From contig NZ_CP134609.1 in the NCBI RefSeq assembly GCF_031844705.1, positions 1-64,000 of the forward strand: 64,000 nt of DNA, written 5' to 3'. Shown piece after piece: positions 1-9,434 of the stretch (position 1 is its first letter; each line of letters begins with the position of its first letter). Origin of the DNA: Streptomyces sp. ITFR-16 (lineage in GTDB: Bacteria; Actinomycetota; Actinomycetes; Streptomycetales; Streptomycetaceae). The position numbers and the translations under genes were made by a program. Below the pieces are notes generated by a model. It did no database searches. It saw only the letters and a program-made list of their open reading frames with translations, and was not told the DNA's origin.

Positions 1-17
1 GCGCGATGGGACAGAGA

Positions 18-40
18 CACGCTCCGCTTCGCGGAGCGTG
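18..40. repeat. 10-bp perfect hairpin
   Basis: A 10-bp perfect stem (cacgctccgc / gcggagcgtg) with a ttc loop. No gene is visible immediately on either side. It could be a terminator or one of the palindromes common near Streptomyces replicon ends; the sequence alone does not decide. Confidence 0.5.
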
Positions 41-632
41 ATGGGCCGGGGCTTCACCCCGGCGGATTCGGCTGGCCGCTCGCGGGGGCCTTGCGCTTCG
101 CTCCAGGCCCCTTGAGTGTGGGCGTCCGCCGCTGCGCCCTGGGCCTTGACCGGCCACTACGCCGCCGGTGCGCTCCGGCCGCGCCCTCCAGGGACGCAGG
201 CGGCCAGCGGGCGGCTGGCTAGGTGGGAGGGGTGGCCGGCCCCGGGGGTGGGGCGGACGGGGAGGGATTCTTTTCGGGGGTGGGGATGGGGTCTGGGGCC
301 AGTCTGCATCACTTCTGATGCACATGCAGCTTTGGCAGAACCAGCCCATAGCCCCTGCGTGCCCGCCTCCCGGCCTCCCGTGGCGCTCTTGGCGTTGGTT
401 TCTGCCCAGACGGGAGCCGAGGGCGGGAGGCGGGCGTACAGCCGCCTTCCTGGCGGTTCCGTGGTCCGGGGTGCATCAGCAGGCGAGCTGTGTAGCATCC
501 CGGATTCGGCGCCACCCCCACCCCGGCGGGGCGAACACCACCACCTGTGGTCTGAACGCATCCCGCCCACTGCGGACAACAACACCCTGTACTTCGCTGT
601 TGCCATACCCGGAAGCATCGCGATGAGTTACT
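41..632. other. No gene supported
   Basis: Several overlapping open frames exist on both strands, as expected at this GC content, but none resembles a known family or has a convincing ribosome binding site. A short + strand stretch from about 580 to 735 has plausible coding character (a hydrophobic run followed by a charged helix) but I cannot identify it. Confidence 0.4.
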
Positions 633-839
633 TTGCAGCAGGCTGGATCACCTACAAACGCTTCCTACGACGCCAGGCAGCCCTCGCCGCCACAGGCGAC
701 GCGCAAGCCCACGAACACCTCGACCGGTGCCGGGTGTCGCTCTTTGCTGAAGGCCGTGTCGTTTCCCGCCGAAGGTCTGGTGTCGTGTGGGGGGCGGGTG
801 GTTAGCGGTGTTCGGGGCAGTTCTGGTTCTGCATCATCA

Positions 840-1823
840 CCTCGCCGCCCCCAAGACCCGGTGATGATCGCCAAATGGATCAAGTTCCAGGTCCTGGACA
901 CCGAACGGCAGGACTGGACCCGCTGGTACGACGCCGCCCGCCGCTACCGCGACCGGGAAGACGACCTGGACGTCCTCTACGAACACCAGGAAGGCGCGTA
1001 TCCACTGGGCAGGTGGCTGTCCGACCAGAGGCGCGCCTACCGGGCCGGAACTACGAACAGCACCTGCGCATGATGAGCTCGAGGAACTCGGCATGATCCG
1101 GGACACCGCCGATGCCCAGTTCGAGGAGAACCTCGCCGCGCCCGCGCCTACTACCGGGAGGCCGGGGCACCTGGCTGCCCTACGGCACGCGGTCGCCCTC
1201 GACAAGCCCGTGGGCCAATGGCTGACCAACCTCCGGCGGCCCGGCGGACTCGGCAAAGACCCCGAGCGAGGCGCAGCGGCGTGCCGAGCAGCTCACGGCG
1301 ATCGACCCCGACTGGAACCCCGGACAGCTGGGCCGGACCGTCGACCGGCAACGCCAACATGCCGGCCTGGCCGCCCTCCCGAACGTCGGCGGCGCGCTCA
1401 AGGACGTCCAGCCCGGCGTCACCTACCGGGGCGACGACATCGGGCGCTGGGTCGCCCGGCAAGCCCGGGATTATCAAATGGCCGAATCCGGAGCAGCAGC
1501 GGCGCCTGGGCGAACTCGGTGTGCGAGCAGCGACTGTACGGGTGCGGAAGGCCCCCTGCTGGCTGGCTATACGAAGACCTGAGCAGCGAAAGGCTCCGAC
1601 GCGTTCACACGAGGCGGGGCAGCCCTGCGCCAGTACATCCAACGCGAAGGGAAGACCGTCGTGCCCAGGGAGCACACAAAGGTTCTGGTAGAGGCAGGCA
1701 GCGGCACAGAGACCGCCGTTCGGCTGGGCGTTTCGGTCAGCAACCAGAACACCTGACGTGACCGCCTTCGACACCACCCAGCTCGCCGCCCTCGCCAACC
1801 TCGGATTGGAATGGGCGGCGTAA
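840..1823 (+). pseudogene. Broken helicase-associated (HA) repeat protein, C-terminal part
   Basis: Translation in successive frames gives pieces of the helicase-associated repeats found at the C-terminus of large Streptomyces DEAD/DEAH-type helicases. Examples are AYPLGRWLSDQRRAYRAG near 1000-1040, ALDKPVGQWLTNLRRPGG near 1196-1255, EQQRRLGELGV near 1490-1525, and a terminal ALANLGLEWAA ending at the TAA near 1821-1823. The reading frame changes at least near 1060-1090, 1260-1330, 1440-1480 and after 1600, so it cannot make an intact protein. The helicase core is absent. Such proteins are common in terminal regions of linear Streptomyces replicons, so this may be a decayed relic of one; that location is inference. 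Confidence 0.7.
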
Positions 1824-1917
1824 GCGGCCACTTCTACGACAGTGATAAATGAGATCCCGAACCTCTAGAACAACTTTCTTTGCGCCGCGGTGCGCTGGAA
1901 GGAATTGACATTCAGCT

Positions 1918-2184
1918 TCACGCCGTCGGTGCTCTGGAGACGGTGGGCATCTCGCCCTTGGAAGTCTGGCCGGGCTGGACGTCGGTCACGAACTGAGTGC
2001 TGTGCGCGACACCGGTACTGCTGGCAACCACGGCCTCCCAGTCCCAGGAGTAATTGGACTTCTCACTGCTGTTGTTCTTGATCGTCCGCTCGATCCAGAT
2101 GTTGCTGATCCCGGCTCGCGAGCGGTCATCGATTCGGAAACTGGTCAGGTCCTCGCGTTCATTGAGCGTTTTCAGCGTGGCCAC
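1918..2184 (-). CDS. Hypothetical 88-aa protein, possible secreted-domain fragment
   Basis: The leftward frame contains a segment like the C-terminal beta-sandwich of small actinobacterial lipoproteins (FxLYD/DUF4352-like): a run such as IERTIKNNSSEKSNYSWDWE followed by a PGQTSKGEMP turn. There is no signal peptide or lipobox, so if it belongs to that family it is a 5'-truncated fragment. It lies between the helicase remnant and a transposase remnant, which also suggests a leftover piece. The domain assignment is by eye and weak. Confidence 0.35.
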   Translation of the reverse strand: MATLKTLNEREDLTSFRIDDRSRAGISNIWIERTIKNNSSEKSNYSWDWEAVVASSTGVAHSTQFVTDVQPGQTSKGEMPTVSRAPTA

Positions 2185-2347
2185 TGATCGGGTGACGGAG
2201 CGGTGTAAGGGTCAGAGTGCGTAACGGACAGGCTCCCGCGCCGTTGAGGGAGGTGTTCGACGTCTCAATCTGCAGCACAGGAGCCCCGTTGGTTCCGTAT
2301 CCTGCCGCACTTCGACCCGCTTCTACGCCCTGGTCGAGTGGGTCGCG

Positions 2348-2700
2348 ATGCTCATCGTCATCCGTGAGGACACTGCCGGTGCAAACTCGCTGCACCGTCG
2401 TGCGCTGGTCGCACTCGTGTACCTGCGCCGCCACGATACTCTCGCCCGCATCGCCGCCGGCTTTGGGATATCCGTCGGCACCGCCCATGCCTACGTCACC
2501 TCCGTCACCGGCCTGCTCGCCGACCAGGCACCGGGCCTGGCCCAAGACGCCGCGCTCGCACGACCCGGAATTCGTCCTCCTGGACGGCACGCTCGCCGAG
2601 TGCGACCGCGTCGGCGACGGCAAGGCCGACTACCTCGGCGAAGCACGAGCGGCACGGGGTGAACGTGCAGGTCGTCACCGACTCCAGCCTGAGAGATCCT
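2348..2700 (+). pseudogene. IS5-family transposase N-terminal remnant
   Basis: The frame encodes a helix-turn-helix domain typical of DDE_Tnp_4-type IS5 transposases (RRALVALVYLRRHDTLARIA, GISVGTAHAYV). After a frameshift near 2570 it continues into the start of the catalytic domain (FVLLDGTLAECDRV, then GKADY and KHERHGVNVQVV near 2620-2680). The first catalytic aspartate region is present but the rest of the DDE domain is missing. Sequence from about 2690-2720 onward belongs to a different transposase family, so this is a truncated, frameshifted relic. Confidence 0.7.
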
Positions 2701-2714
2701 GGGGATTTCGCCCG

Positions 2715-3532
2715 CGCTGCCTGGCCGGCAACGCCGGGTTCAACACCGCGAGCGATCACATCGAGACCACCCAACTCGCCCTGGCCCAACTCCCCAAACA
2801 TCTGCGGCGGGGCCGGCAGACACTGATCCGCACCGACTCCGCCGGCGGCACCCACGCCTTCCTCGACTGGCTCACCCGCCGGGGCCGGTGGCTGTCGTAT
2901 TCCGTCGGCATGACCATCACCGACGTCATCTCCACCGAGCCGTCCTGAAGATACCGAAGAAGGCATGGACACCGGCCTACGACACCGACGGCTTCGAGCG
3001 GCCCAGCGCCTGGGTCGCGGTTTTCTACGACATGCCCGACCTGGGTACGTGGCCGAGGGGCAGCCGGCTGATCGTCCGCAAGGAACAGTTCTATCCCAGC
3101 GTTTCGTTGCGCTTCACCGACCTCGACGGACTACGGCTGACCTGCTTCGCGACCAACACCAGGAGCGTTTTTATCCGCGACCTGGAACGACGTCACCGCC
3201 GGCCAGGCCCGCTGCGAGGGTTGGACTCGAAAACGCCCGCGACACCGGCCTGCGCAACCTCACCTCTGCACGACACCGCGCAGAACCAGATCTGGCTGGA
3301 GATCGTCTCCCTCGCACTCGGCCTCCTCGCCTGGATGCCCATGCTCGCCCTGACCAGCAAAACCCCGCCGCTGGGAACCCGCGAAGCTCCGCCTGCGGCT
3401 GTTCTCCGCCGCCGCCCAACTGGTCACCACCGGCCGCCGCCGCTGGCTCCACCTCACCGCCCAATGGCCCTGGACAGATGTGATCACCCGCGCGATCCAG
3501 CGACTCGCAGCCCTGCCGAACCCCGGCTGACC
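2715..3532 (+). pseudogene. IS1380-family transposase C-terminal remnant
   Basis: Several frames together give the C-terminal half of an IS1380-type transposase: a GNAGFNTASDHIETTQLALA segment, LIRTDSAGGTHAFLDWL, RGRWLSYSVGMTIT, LKIPKKAWTPAYDTDGFERP, RFTDLDGLRLTCFATNT, a DTGLRNL-like segment, LHDTAQNQIWLEIVSLAL, and a terminal IQRLAALPNPG ending at TGA 3530-3532. The frame shifts near 2945, 3180-3240 and 3370-3420, so it is inactive. The 5' half of the gene is absent and is replaced by the IS5-like remnant. Confidence 0.75.
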
Positions 3533-3687
3533 AGCAACTCCGACCGTCCCGACGAGCCACAGCAGCATCCCAGGAGCCGTGGAACCCCGACGCCCACCCG
3601 ACGCGACAGCCAGGCCGCCAACCTGCCCCAGCCCTCGAAATTCCGCAGCTCGCAAGCAAGAGTCCCCGTCAGTGAACCGACGAGGAC

Positions 3688-3906
3688 TCATGAACGATCG
3701 AGGCTAAGGGGGTGGTGGCCCGGTCGTCCTCGTTCGTGTGGTATCCGATGGCTGGGAGGGAGCCACCACCTCTTGAAGAGGTGAGTTCCACGGATCAGCC
3801 ACACGCCTGCGCCCCCGAGGGCCACAGCAATTGCAAATGTGCCGACCGAGCCGTCCGACCGTGAGGTGCCGAACCCGATCACAAGCATCAGAAAGGCACC
3901 GAACAA
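3688..3906 (-). CDS. Small hypothetical membrane protein
   Basis: A 72-aa leftward frame begins MFGAFLMLVIGFGT and has a second hydrophobic segment (TFAIAVALGGAGVWLI), giving two predicted membrane segments with a charged C-terminal tail. No family was recognised. It stands alone between the IS1380 remnant and an IS3 element, so it may be a stray gene or a fragment. Confidence 0.4.
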   Translation of the reverse strand: MFGAFLMLVIGFGTSRSDGSVGTFAIAVALGGAGVWLIRGTHLFKRWWLPPSHRIPHERGRPGHHPLSLDRS

Positions 3907-4230
3907 AAGGCCACCGCCGAGGAGTCGTTCTCCACACGCGGCGTCACGGCACTGTTCCCTTCGTCGTGAGCGATCATTCAGTCAGCTTCTTGAGTATAGC
4001 CGGCAGGCTCCAGCACGACGTGGCTGTCTGGGCATGGGCGCGTATCGCAGCATAGATGCCCAGACCGAGCCCGGGCCTTGACCCCGAATTCTGGACACGG
4101 GTTATGCGGCTTGTGCCAGCGTAGTTGGTGTGTGGCGGAGGGCGTTTTCGAAGGTGATCGGTGGTCGTTGTCCGAGGCGGGAGTGTCGGCGTCGGGTGTT
4201 GTAGCGGTGGAGCCATCGGAAGGCGTCGAG

Positions 4231-5003
4231 TCAGGCCTCGCGCTCGGTCGGCCAGCTCTTTCGTCCTTGCAGGGTCTCGCGTTTGAAGGTCGCGTTGAAG
4301 GACTCGGCGAGTGCGTTGTCCGCGCTGGACCCGACCGCGCTCATACTTCGCCGCACCCCTGCTGACCTGCAGGCTTCGGCGAAACTCCTGCTCGTGTACT
4401 GGGCTCCGTGGTCGGTGTGCATGATCGATCCGGCAAGGCTGCCGCAGGTGCGGATCGCCGCGGCCAGGGCGTCGGTGACGAGATCCGCGCGCATGTGGTC
4501 GGCGATCGCCCAGCCGACGAGACGGCGCGATGCGAGGTCGATGACGGTCGCCAGGTAGCAGAACTTCCCGCCGGCGACGAGCAGGTAGGTGATGTCACCG
4601 ACGTACTTCGTGTTCGGCTTGTCCGCGGTGAAGTCGCGGCCGATCAGGTCCGGGGCCTTGCCGCGGCCGGGTCGGAGACGGTGGTGCGGTGCCGGCGCCG
4701 CAACCGGATCCCTTGGATCCCGGACGCCCGCATGATCCTGGCGACGCGCTTGTGGCTGACCGCGACACCGTTCTCCTCGCGGAGCTCGGCGGTGATCCTC
4801 GGGGCTCCGTAGGTGCCGTCCGATTCCTGGTGCACCGCCCGTATCCGGGCTGCCAGGCGGGCGTCGGCCACCTGCCGGGCGGCCCGGTCAGCGGCTGTCC
4901 GTTGCCAGTAGTAGAAGCTCGAGCGGCTGACGCCGAGGATCCTGCAGAGCCGCTTCACGCCGTGACGGCGCTGGAGGTCGGCGACACACTGGAAGCGGTT
5001 CAC
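4231..5003 (-). pseudogene. IS3 transposase OrfB, frameshifted and nonsense-mutated
   Basis: The N-terminal 119 residues ([19 protein letters not shown] onward) match OrfB of the intact copy at 21475-22485. A single-base deletion near 4662 then shifts the frame. The rve integrase core continues in another frame ([19 protein letters not shown], then [16 protein letters not shown]). It ends at a CGA-to-TGA change at 4231-4233, where the intact copy reads Glu-Ala-Arg-Leu-Asp. Two independent lesions make it non-functional. Confidence 0.9.
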
Positions 5004-5305
5004 CAGCGCGTCTCCCCGGCGAAATACTTCGCCGCCTTCCGCAGGATCTCCCGTTCCTCCTCCAACTCGCGGACCTTCTTTCGCAAGGCGGCGTTCTCCG
5101 CCTCCAGCGGTACCGGCGGCTGGGCCGGTTCTTGCGTCCGTCGTCCTCGGGGACGGCTCACCCCGGCTGCCCTCACCCAGTTCCGCAGGGTCTCCGGGTT
5201 GATCCCCAGATCGGCCGCGACCGACCTGATCGTCGCTTCCGGCCGCGACTCGTACAGCGCGACCGCGTCCGCCTTGAACTCCAGCGGGTAGTTCTTCATG
5301 ACCAC
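5000..5305 (-). CDS. IS3-family transposase OrfA (copy 1)
   Basis: This is a 101-aa helix-turn-helix protein of the transposase_8 type ([39 protein letters not shown]) with a C-terminal leucine-zipper-like coil ([19 protein letters not shown]). It would bind the IS ends and, by ribosomal frameshifting or coupling, pair with OrfB. Its protein is identical to OrfA at 22482-22787. Its stop overlaps the OrfB start by 4 bases (ATGA). OrfA is intact here although OrfB is broken. Confidence 0.9.
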   Translation of the reverse strand: MVMKNYPLEFKADAVALYESRPEATIRSVAADLGINPETLRNWVRAAGVSRPRGRRTQEPAQPPVPLEAENAALRKKVRELEEEREILRKAAKYFAGETRW

Positions 5306-5371
5306 GAGATGTCCGTTCTCAGATCCTCAGGATCCAGTGTCTCGTGTGTCCAAGATCAGGGGTCAAGGCCC

Positions 5372-5541
5372 CACCTCTCAGCGAACCAACAACACCCCAG
5401 GCCAACCGCCCCGCCGCACACCAAAAACCCCCCACCCAGCGTTACCAGCGTTAGCAGTACGTCCGAGCGGTCGGTGATGGTCAAGGTGTAGGCGTCAGAC
5501 GTATCAGGACCGAACCTCGGCACCTCTTTCTCAGTCTTCAC
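5372..5541 (-). pseudogene. Small membrane protein truncated by IS3 copy 1
   Basis: The N-terminal 56 or so residues contain a charged start (MKTEKEVPRFGPDTSD) and one hydrophobic segment (VLLTLVTLGGGFLVCGGAVGLG). The last residues before the stop are encoded by the IS right end, so the original C-terminus is lost. It overlaps the end of the DUF4913 gene and was probably the last gene of the conjugation operon. Confidence 0.55.
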
Positions 5542-6112
5542 TGTGCGTCCAGGCGCTGGGTACCAGGCCGGGGAGGCGGTGCTCGATTCTGTGCTCGCCC
5601 TTGGTACACCCGGCGAACGGGCCGGAGCTCCCCCGCAGTTCTCGCAGCGCGGGGTCCAGGTGGTCGCGATGCCAGACTGAGGGGCCGGTGTATCCGCAGG
5701 ATGCCGGGTCGGTCAGCTCCTGCCATGCCAGCCATGCGGCGTGCAGGCGGGCGACGGCGACGGTGTGCTCGAACCAGAGGTGGCACCACTTCGCGTCGGC
5801 CGACGGTTCCGCGAGGTAGCCGGGTACGAGCACGCCCTCGACCCACTCGATCAGGGCTCGCAGCTCATCGTCGTACTCCGGGGAATCGAGCAGCAGGATG
5901 AACGGCGGGTATCCGCCCTCCTCGTCGTCGGCCTCTCCGCCGGCTGTTGCCTCCGTCTCGGTGGAGTCCTTGCCCGGCTCCTCCGCCTCGCGCTCGGTCC
6001 GCGTCTTGACCAGGGCCGTCAGGCTCGCGATCTGGGCCTTGAGGTCCTCGATGTCCTCGAACATGCCCACGGGCACGTCCAGCCGTGGACTCTCCTCGTG
6101 CTCATCACTCAC
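5531..6112 (-). CDS. DUF4913-domain protein of conjugation operon
   Basis: A 193-aa protein with an acidic, low-complexity N-terminal half and a C-terminal DUF4913 domain. The conserved pattern is visible: PEYDDELRALIEWVEGVLVP, a tryptophan-rich WCHLWFEHTVAVARLHALW-like stretch, then VWHRDHLDPAL and GPFAGCTKGEH. DUF4913 proteins recur beside the coupling protein in actinobacterial conjugative elements; their biochemical role is not known to me. The start overlaps the end of the upstream coupling-protein gene by 8 bases, indicating co-translation. It is probably cytoplasmic. Confidence 0.85.
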   Translation of the reverse strand: MSDEHEESPRLDVPVGMFEDIEDLKAQIASLTALVKTRTEREAEEPGKDSTETEATAGGEADDEEGGYPPFILLLDSPEYDDELRALIEWVEGVLVPGYLAEPSADAKWCHLWFEHTVAVARLHAAWLAWQELTDPASCGYTGPSVWHRDHLDPALRELRGSSGPFAGCTKGEHRIEHRLPGLVPSAWTHSED

Positions 6113-7844
6113 TGCGCGCCGCCTTCCGCTGCTCGTACGCCGCGACCGCCCGCTTGGTGATGGCGTACTCCTCGGCCTTCATCTGCGGGCCGATGTGCGC
6201 CATCGCCCGTTCCGCGTACCAGGGCCGCAGGCCGATCTGGGCGACGGGCATGCCGGTGGCCAGCAGCAGGGCCGTGCCCTTGCGCATGGCGCGGATCTCG
6301 GCGGGGTCGAGGACCTGCTCGCGTTGCTCGGACCAGCTGTGGCTGCCGCCGTCCTTGCTCTTGGAGTACGAGCCGCGCTCGACGAAGTGCGGACCGGTCA
6401 GGGTGCTGATGTCCTGGGCGAATTTGGCATCGTCGATACCGACACCGATCAGCTTCTTGGTAGCCGCCGACCACATCGAGTCCATGCCGACCTCGCCCCA
6501 CGCCCGTACGCCCTGGCGGTAGGACTGAAGGATCACGAACGGGGTGATGCCCCGGCTGCCCAGGTGCGAGTACAAGTCGGGCAGGTCGGCGATTCTGCAG
6601 ATGTTGGCGGCCTCGTCCAGGACGGCGCGCATCGGCTCGGGCAGGCGGCCGCCTGCCCGCTCCCCCGCCTCGGTGCCGGCGGTGAAGACGGCGTCGGCGA
6701 CCGCCGCGACCAAGGCGCTCGCCGGGCCGCCCTTCTTGCTCAGCAGGTAGAGCGTGTCCCTGCTCGTCGCGAAGGTCTCGGGGTCGAACCGCACGCGGTG
6801 CCTGTCCGGGGTGACCCAGGCGAGCACCTTCTCGTCACGCAAGGCACTCATGGCCGTACGAGCGTTCTGATAGATCCCGGACTGGGTCTCCTCGGCGATG
6901 TTGATCGAGGAGTCGACCTGTTCGGCGAGGACCGGTTCGCGCTCGTAGAGGACGCGCAGCGGCGCCTTCTCCTTCGGGTCGGCCAGCCACCTCATGACCT
7001 CGCGGATGGTGTCGCCCTTCCACCACGCGGCCCGGAACAGGCCGGTGAGGAGGTCCCCGGCGGCCTGGGACCAGAAGGGGTCGGCCGCCTGGTCGGACGT
7101 GATCTGGTTGACGAAGTGGGAGGCGAGGCGTTCGGCTCCCTCCAGCGTCTCGGCCTGGGCGATCAGGTCGATCCACACCTCCCGTTCGGCCTGGGCGACG
7201 CCCTGGGTGTCGAAGAGGAAGGTCTGCCCGATCCGCGCGCGGGAGCCGCGTGTCGCGGCGAAGACGTCGGACTTGTTGCTGGTCATCAGCAGGGCACCGG
7301 GCGCCTCTTCGGCGACCGGGATGGCCAGCGACGTCGACTTGCCGGCGCGGGGCGCCATGATGGCTACGTAGGTGTCCTCGTCGGACCCGCGCAGCTCGAC
7401 GCCGGACGGCAGGTGGTCGCCAAGGAGCACACCTCGGTCGCGGGCCGGGACATCCTTCGGCCTGGTCTCCTTCAGCGAGGCCCGCAGCCGGGTCGCGGTA
7501 CGGGCCGCGGCCTTCGGGGTCAGCTCACGCACCTGGTACAGCGTCGCCAGGGAGCTGGGATTCCGGAACCAGCGGAAGGCCCACCGCAGCCCCCACACGA
7601 TGAATACGACGACCGCCAGGTCCGCGACGGTGGCGCCGATCATGGAGGCGGTCTGGGAGTGCGGCCACACCGCGGACCAGTCACCGGCCATGCGGTAGAC
7701 CGTCAGCGGCGAGGCGGGGGCCGCCTCTTCGCCGGTCACGACGGCGCCGGCGGCCGCCCCGGTCCAGCTGGACGCGGACAGCACGACCGCGCTGCCGAAG
7801 ACCGTGCCCGACAGGGCCCATGCCCGGTCGCTCTCCGTCATCAT
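6105..7844 (-). CDS. Type IV coupling protein (VirD4/TraG-like ATPase)
   Basis: A 579-aa protein with two N-terminal hydrophobic segments (GTVFGSAVVLSASSW region and ADLAVVVFIVWGLRWAF) followed by a P-loop ATPase. Walker A is APRAGKST around residue 165. Walker B is AVLDEAANI around residue 390, followed by an FVILQSYRQG sensor-like segment. This is the layout of TraG/VirD4 coupling proteins, which bring the DNA-relaxase complex to the secretion channel at the membrane. I chose the ATG at 7844 because it overlaps the upstream stop (ATGA); the frame is open further upstream but there lies inside the VirB4-like gene. No relaxase partner is visible in this window. Confidence 0.9.
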   Translation of the reverse strand: MMTESDRAWALSGTVFGSAVVLSASSWTGAAAGAVVTGEEAAPASPLTVYRMAGDWSAVWPHSQTASMIGATVADLAVVVFIVWGLRWAFRWFRNPSSLATLYQVRELTPKAAARTATRLRASLKETRPKDVPARDRGVLLGDHLPSGVELRGSDEDTYVAIMAPRAGKSTSLAIPVAEEAPGALLMTSNKSDVFAATRGSRARIGQTFLFDTQGVAQAEREVWIDLIAQAETLEGAERLASHFVNQITSDQAADPFWSQAAGDLLTGLFRAAWWKGDTIREVMRWLADPKEKAPLRVLYEREPVLAEQVDSSINIAEETQSGIYQNARTAMSALRDEKVLAWVTPDRHRVRFDPETFATSRDTLYLLSKKGGPASALVAAVADAVFTAGTEAGERAGGRLPEPMRAVLDEAANICRIADLPDLYSHLGSRGITPFVILQSYRQGVRAWGEVGMDSMWSAATKKLIGVGIDDAKFAQDISTLTGPHFVERGSYSKSKDGGSHSWSEQREQVLDPAEIRAMRKGTALLLATGMPVAQIGLRPWYAERAMAHIGPQMKAEEYAITKRAVAAYEQRKAARSE

Positions 7845-9433
7845 CGTGTGTCCCCCGTTGTCGCCCGCCGCCGGTTCGTGTCGGTCCGGTACAGCCGCTG
7901 CTCGGTCGGGGTCAGCTCCAGCTGGGCGGCGATCCCGGGCCGGGTGCCGAGCTTGATCAGGTACTTCCCGCGTCCGGGGTGGCGCACGCTGTCGTCCTCG
8001 GCCTGGCGGACCTGGCCGTCCTCGTCGTCGTAGCTGATGGGGTCGATGTCGAGCCCTGTACTCGTCGCCGAGGACCAGGAACCGATCATCATGATCTCCT
8101 GCTCGGTCAGGGACCGCTTGCCGGTGACCCGGCGCAGCTCCTCTTCGCTGGAGGCGCCGATTACCCAGGTGTCGCACCGGTCCATAAGCCCGCGCGCCTT
8201 GGCCCGGTCCATCTCGGTGGGCAGTGCCTCGACGTCGAGCAGGGAGTGCGTGACGTAGATCGTGACGTCGTCGGTCGTCCGGTTGAGCCTGCTGATCGCG
8301 TCCATCGCGTCCACGAGGCCCGGGCCGGAGCGCAGCGCGCGCCACATCTCGTCCATGGGCAGCACCAGCTTGCGGTCCATGAGCCCGATGCTGCGGGCGC
8401 TGTCGATCGCGCTGTAGGTGTAGGCCCAGGTGGCGATCATCCCCGCGCTCACCACGTCGTTTCCGCGGGCCCGCAGGCCGCTGATGTCGACGGAGACGGC
8501 GGGGGCGTTGATGTCGAGCGGTGTCGTGGTCGGGCCGTCGAAGAGCCCCTTCAGCGGGCCGCCGATCAGGTTGTCGAGCCCGGCGATGACCGACCGGGTC
8601 AGCGTCTGGTAGGTCGCGCCCTCGGCCGCCAGCTTCGTCCGGAGCACTTCGGGGGCCGCCCGCAGCGCGTCGGTGACGTCCTTCACGATCGGGTCGCTGC
8701 CCGGGGTCTGCGCGGCGGAGGCGACCTGCACGGCGGTGTCGAGCGCGGACCGCTCGATCTCGTCGGGGGCCCGGCCGAGCCCGTGCTTGGTGGACAGCAG
8801 GGCGACCAGGGTCTCCAGCCGGCGCGAGTTCAGGACGTCGAGCAGGGCCTGGCGGCGCCCGGCCGGCAGCGTCTGGACGCGGCCCTTGAGCGGCCCGGAG
8901 TCCAGCGGATTGAGGCGGCCGATACCGTCCCCGATCCGCACCACGCTGCCACCGAGTTCACTGATCAGGGTGCTGTACTCCCCCTTGACGTCCCCCGGCA
9001 CACACACCATGTGCCCGTACGCCGCGTACACGAGGCAAATCCTCTTGACCAGCGCCGACTTACCCGCACCGGGCTGGCTCATCACCCACACGCCCGGATT
9101 CGTCACCAGCTTCCCGGTCCAGCCGGAGGGGTCGATGCAGACCAGCTCGCCGGTCAGTACATCGCGTCCCACGGGCGCTCCGCGCGGCGGCAGACCGGCT
9201 CCGAGGAGCCAGGGATAGATGCCGCCGACCTGCTGGGTGGGGCCGGTGTACACGGTTCCCGAGTCCTCGGCCGGCGCCCGGCCTCCGAACCTGCCGCCCC
9301 AGCCGAGCCGGGGCGCATACCGTCCCCGCCGCTGCTTCTCGGCCCGCCGCTCCTCGCGGCTGGGGGGCTGCTCCTGCACCCGGACCACCCGCTTGGGGCT
9401 GGCCAGTACGGGCGGCTTCGGCTCCCGTGCCAT
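7841..9433 (-). CDS. VirB4/TraC-type conjugation ATPase
   Basis: A 530-aa soluble P-loop ATPase. Walker A is SQPGAGKSALVKR around residue 120, and Walker B is KLVLPMDEMWRAL around residue 350, followed by a conserved THSLLD segment. The organisation fits the C-terminal motor domain of VirB4-like proteins that energise T4SS assembly. It appears to be split from its N-terminal domain, a role the upstream SCO6880-like protein may supply. The N-terminus is basic (EERRAEKQRRGR). Start ATG 9433 lies one base after the upstream stop. Confidence 0.88.
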   Translation of the reverse strand: MAREPKPPVLASPKRVVRVQEQPPSREERRAEKQRRGRYAPRLGWGGRFGGRAPAEDSGTVYTGPTQQVGGIYPWLLGAGLPPRGAPVGRDVLTGELVCIDPSGWTGKLVTNPGVWVMSQPGAGKSALVKRICLVYAAYGHMVCVPGDVKGEYSTLISELGGSVVRIGDGIGRLNPLDSGPLKGRVQTLPAGRRQALLDVLNSRRLETLVALLSTKHGLGRAPDEIERSALDTAVQVASAAQTPGSDPIVKDVTDALRAAPEVLRTKLAAEGATYQTLTRSVIAGLDNLIGGPLKGLFDGPTTTPLDINAPAVSVDISGLRARGNDVVSAGMIATWAYTYSAIDSARSIGLMDRKLVLPMDEMWRALRSGPGLVDAMDAISRLNRTTDDVTIYVTHSLLDVEALPTEMDRAKARGLMDRCDTWVIGASSEEELRRVTGKRSLTEQEIMMIGSWSSATSTGLDIDPISYDDEDGQVRQAEDDSVRHPGRGKYLIKLGTRPGIAAQLELTPTEQRLYRTDTNRRRATTGDTR

Positions 9434-9434
9434 A

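Larger units (their letters stand above)
4073..5371 (-). mobile_element. IS3-family element, decayed copy 1
   Basis: This 1,299-bp element is bounded by imperfect inverted repeats starting gggccttgacccc (left, 4073) and its complement ending at 5371. It carries orfA and orfB read leftward. A second copy lies at 21554-22853. Relative to that copy it has a 1-bp deletion near 4662 and a nonsense mutation near 4231, so it is dead. No convincing target duplication flanks it. Its right end cuts the 3' end of the small membrane gene that starts at 5541. Confidence 0.9.

Noticed and set aside
116..805. A 229-aa + strand frame at the left edge
   Set aside because: No SD, low-complexity composition in the first 150 residues and no recognisable domain; only a short stretch near 580-735 looks even possibly coding.
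5898..8033. A 711-aa open frame on the + strand
   Set aside because: It is antisense to the DUF4913 and coupling-protein genes, whose motifs are clear. Long antisense frames are expected at this GC bias.
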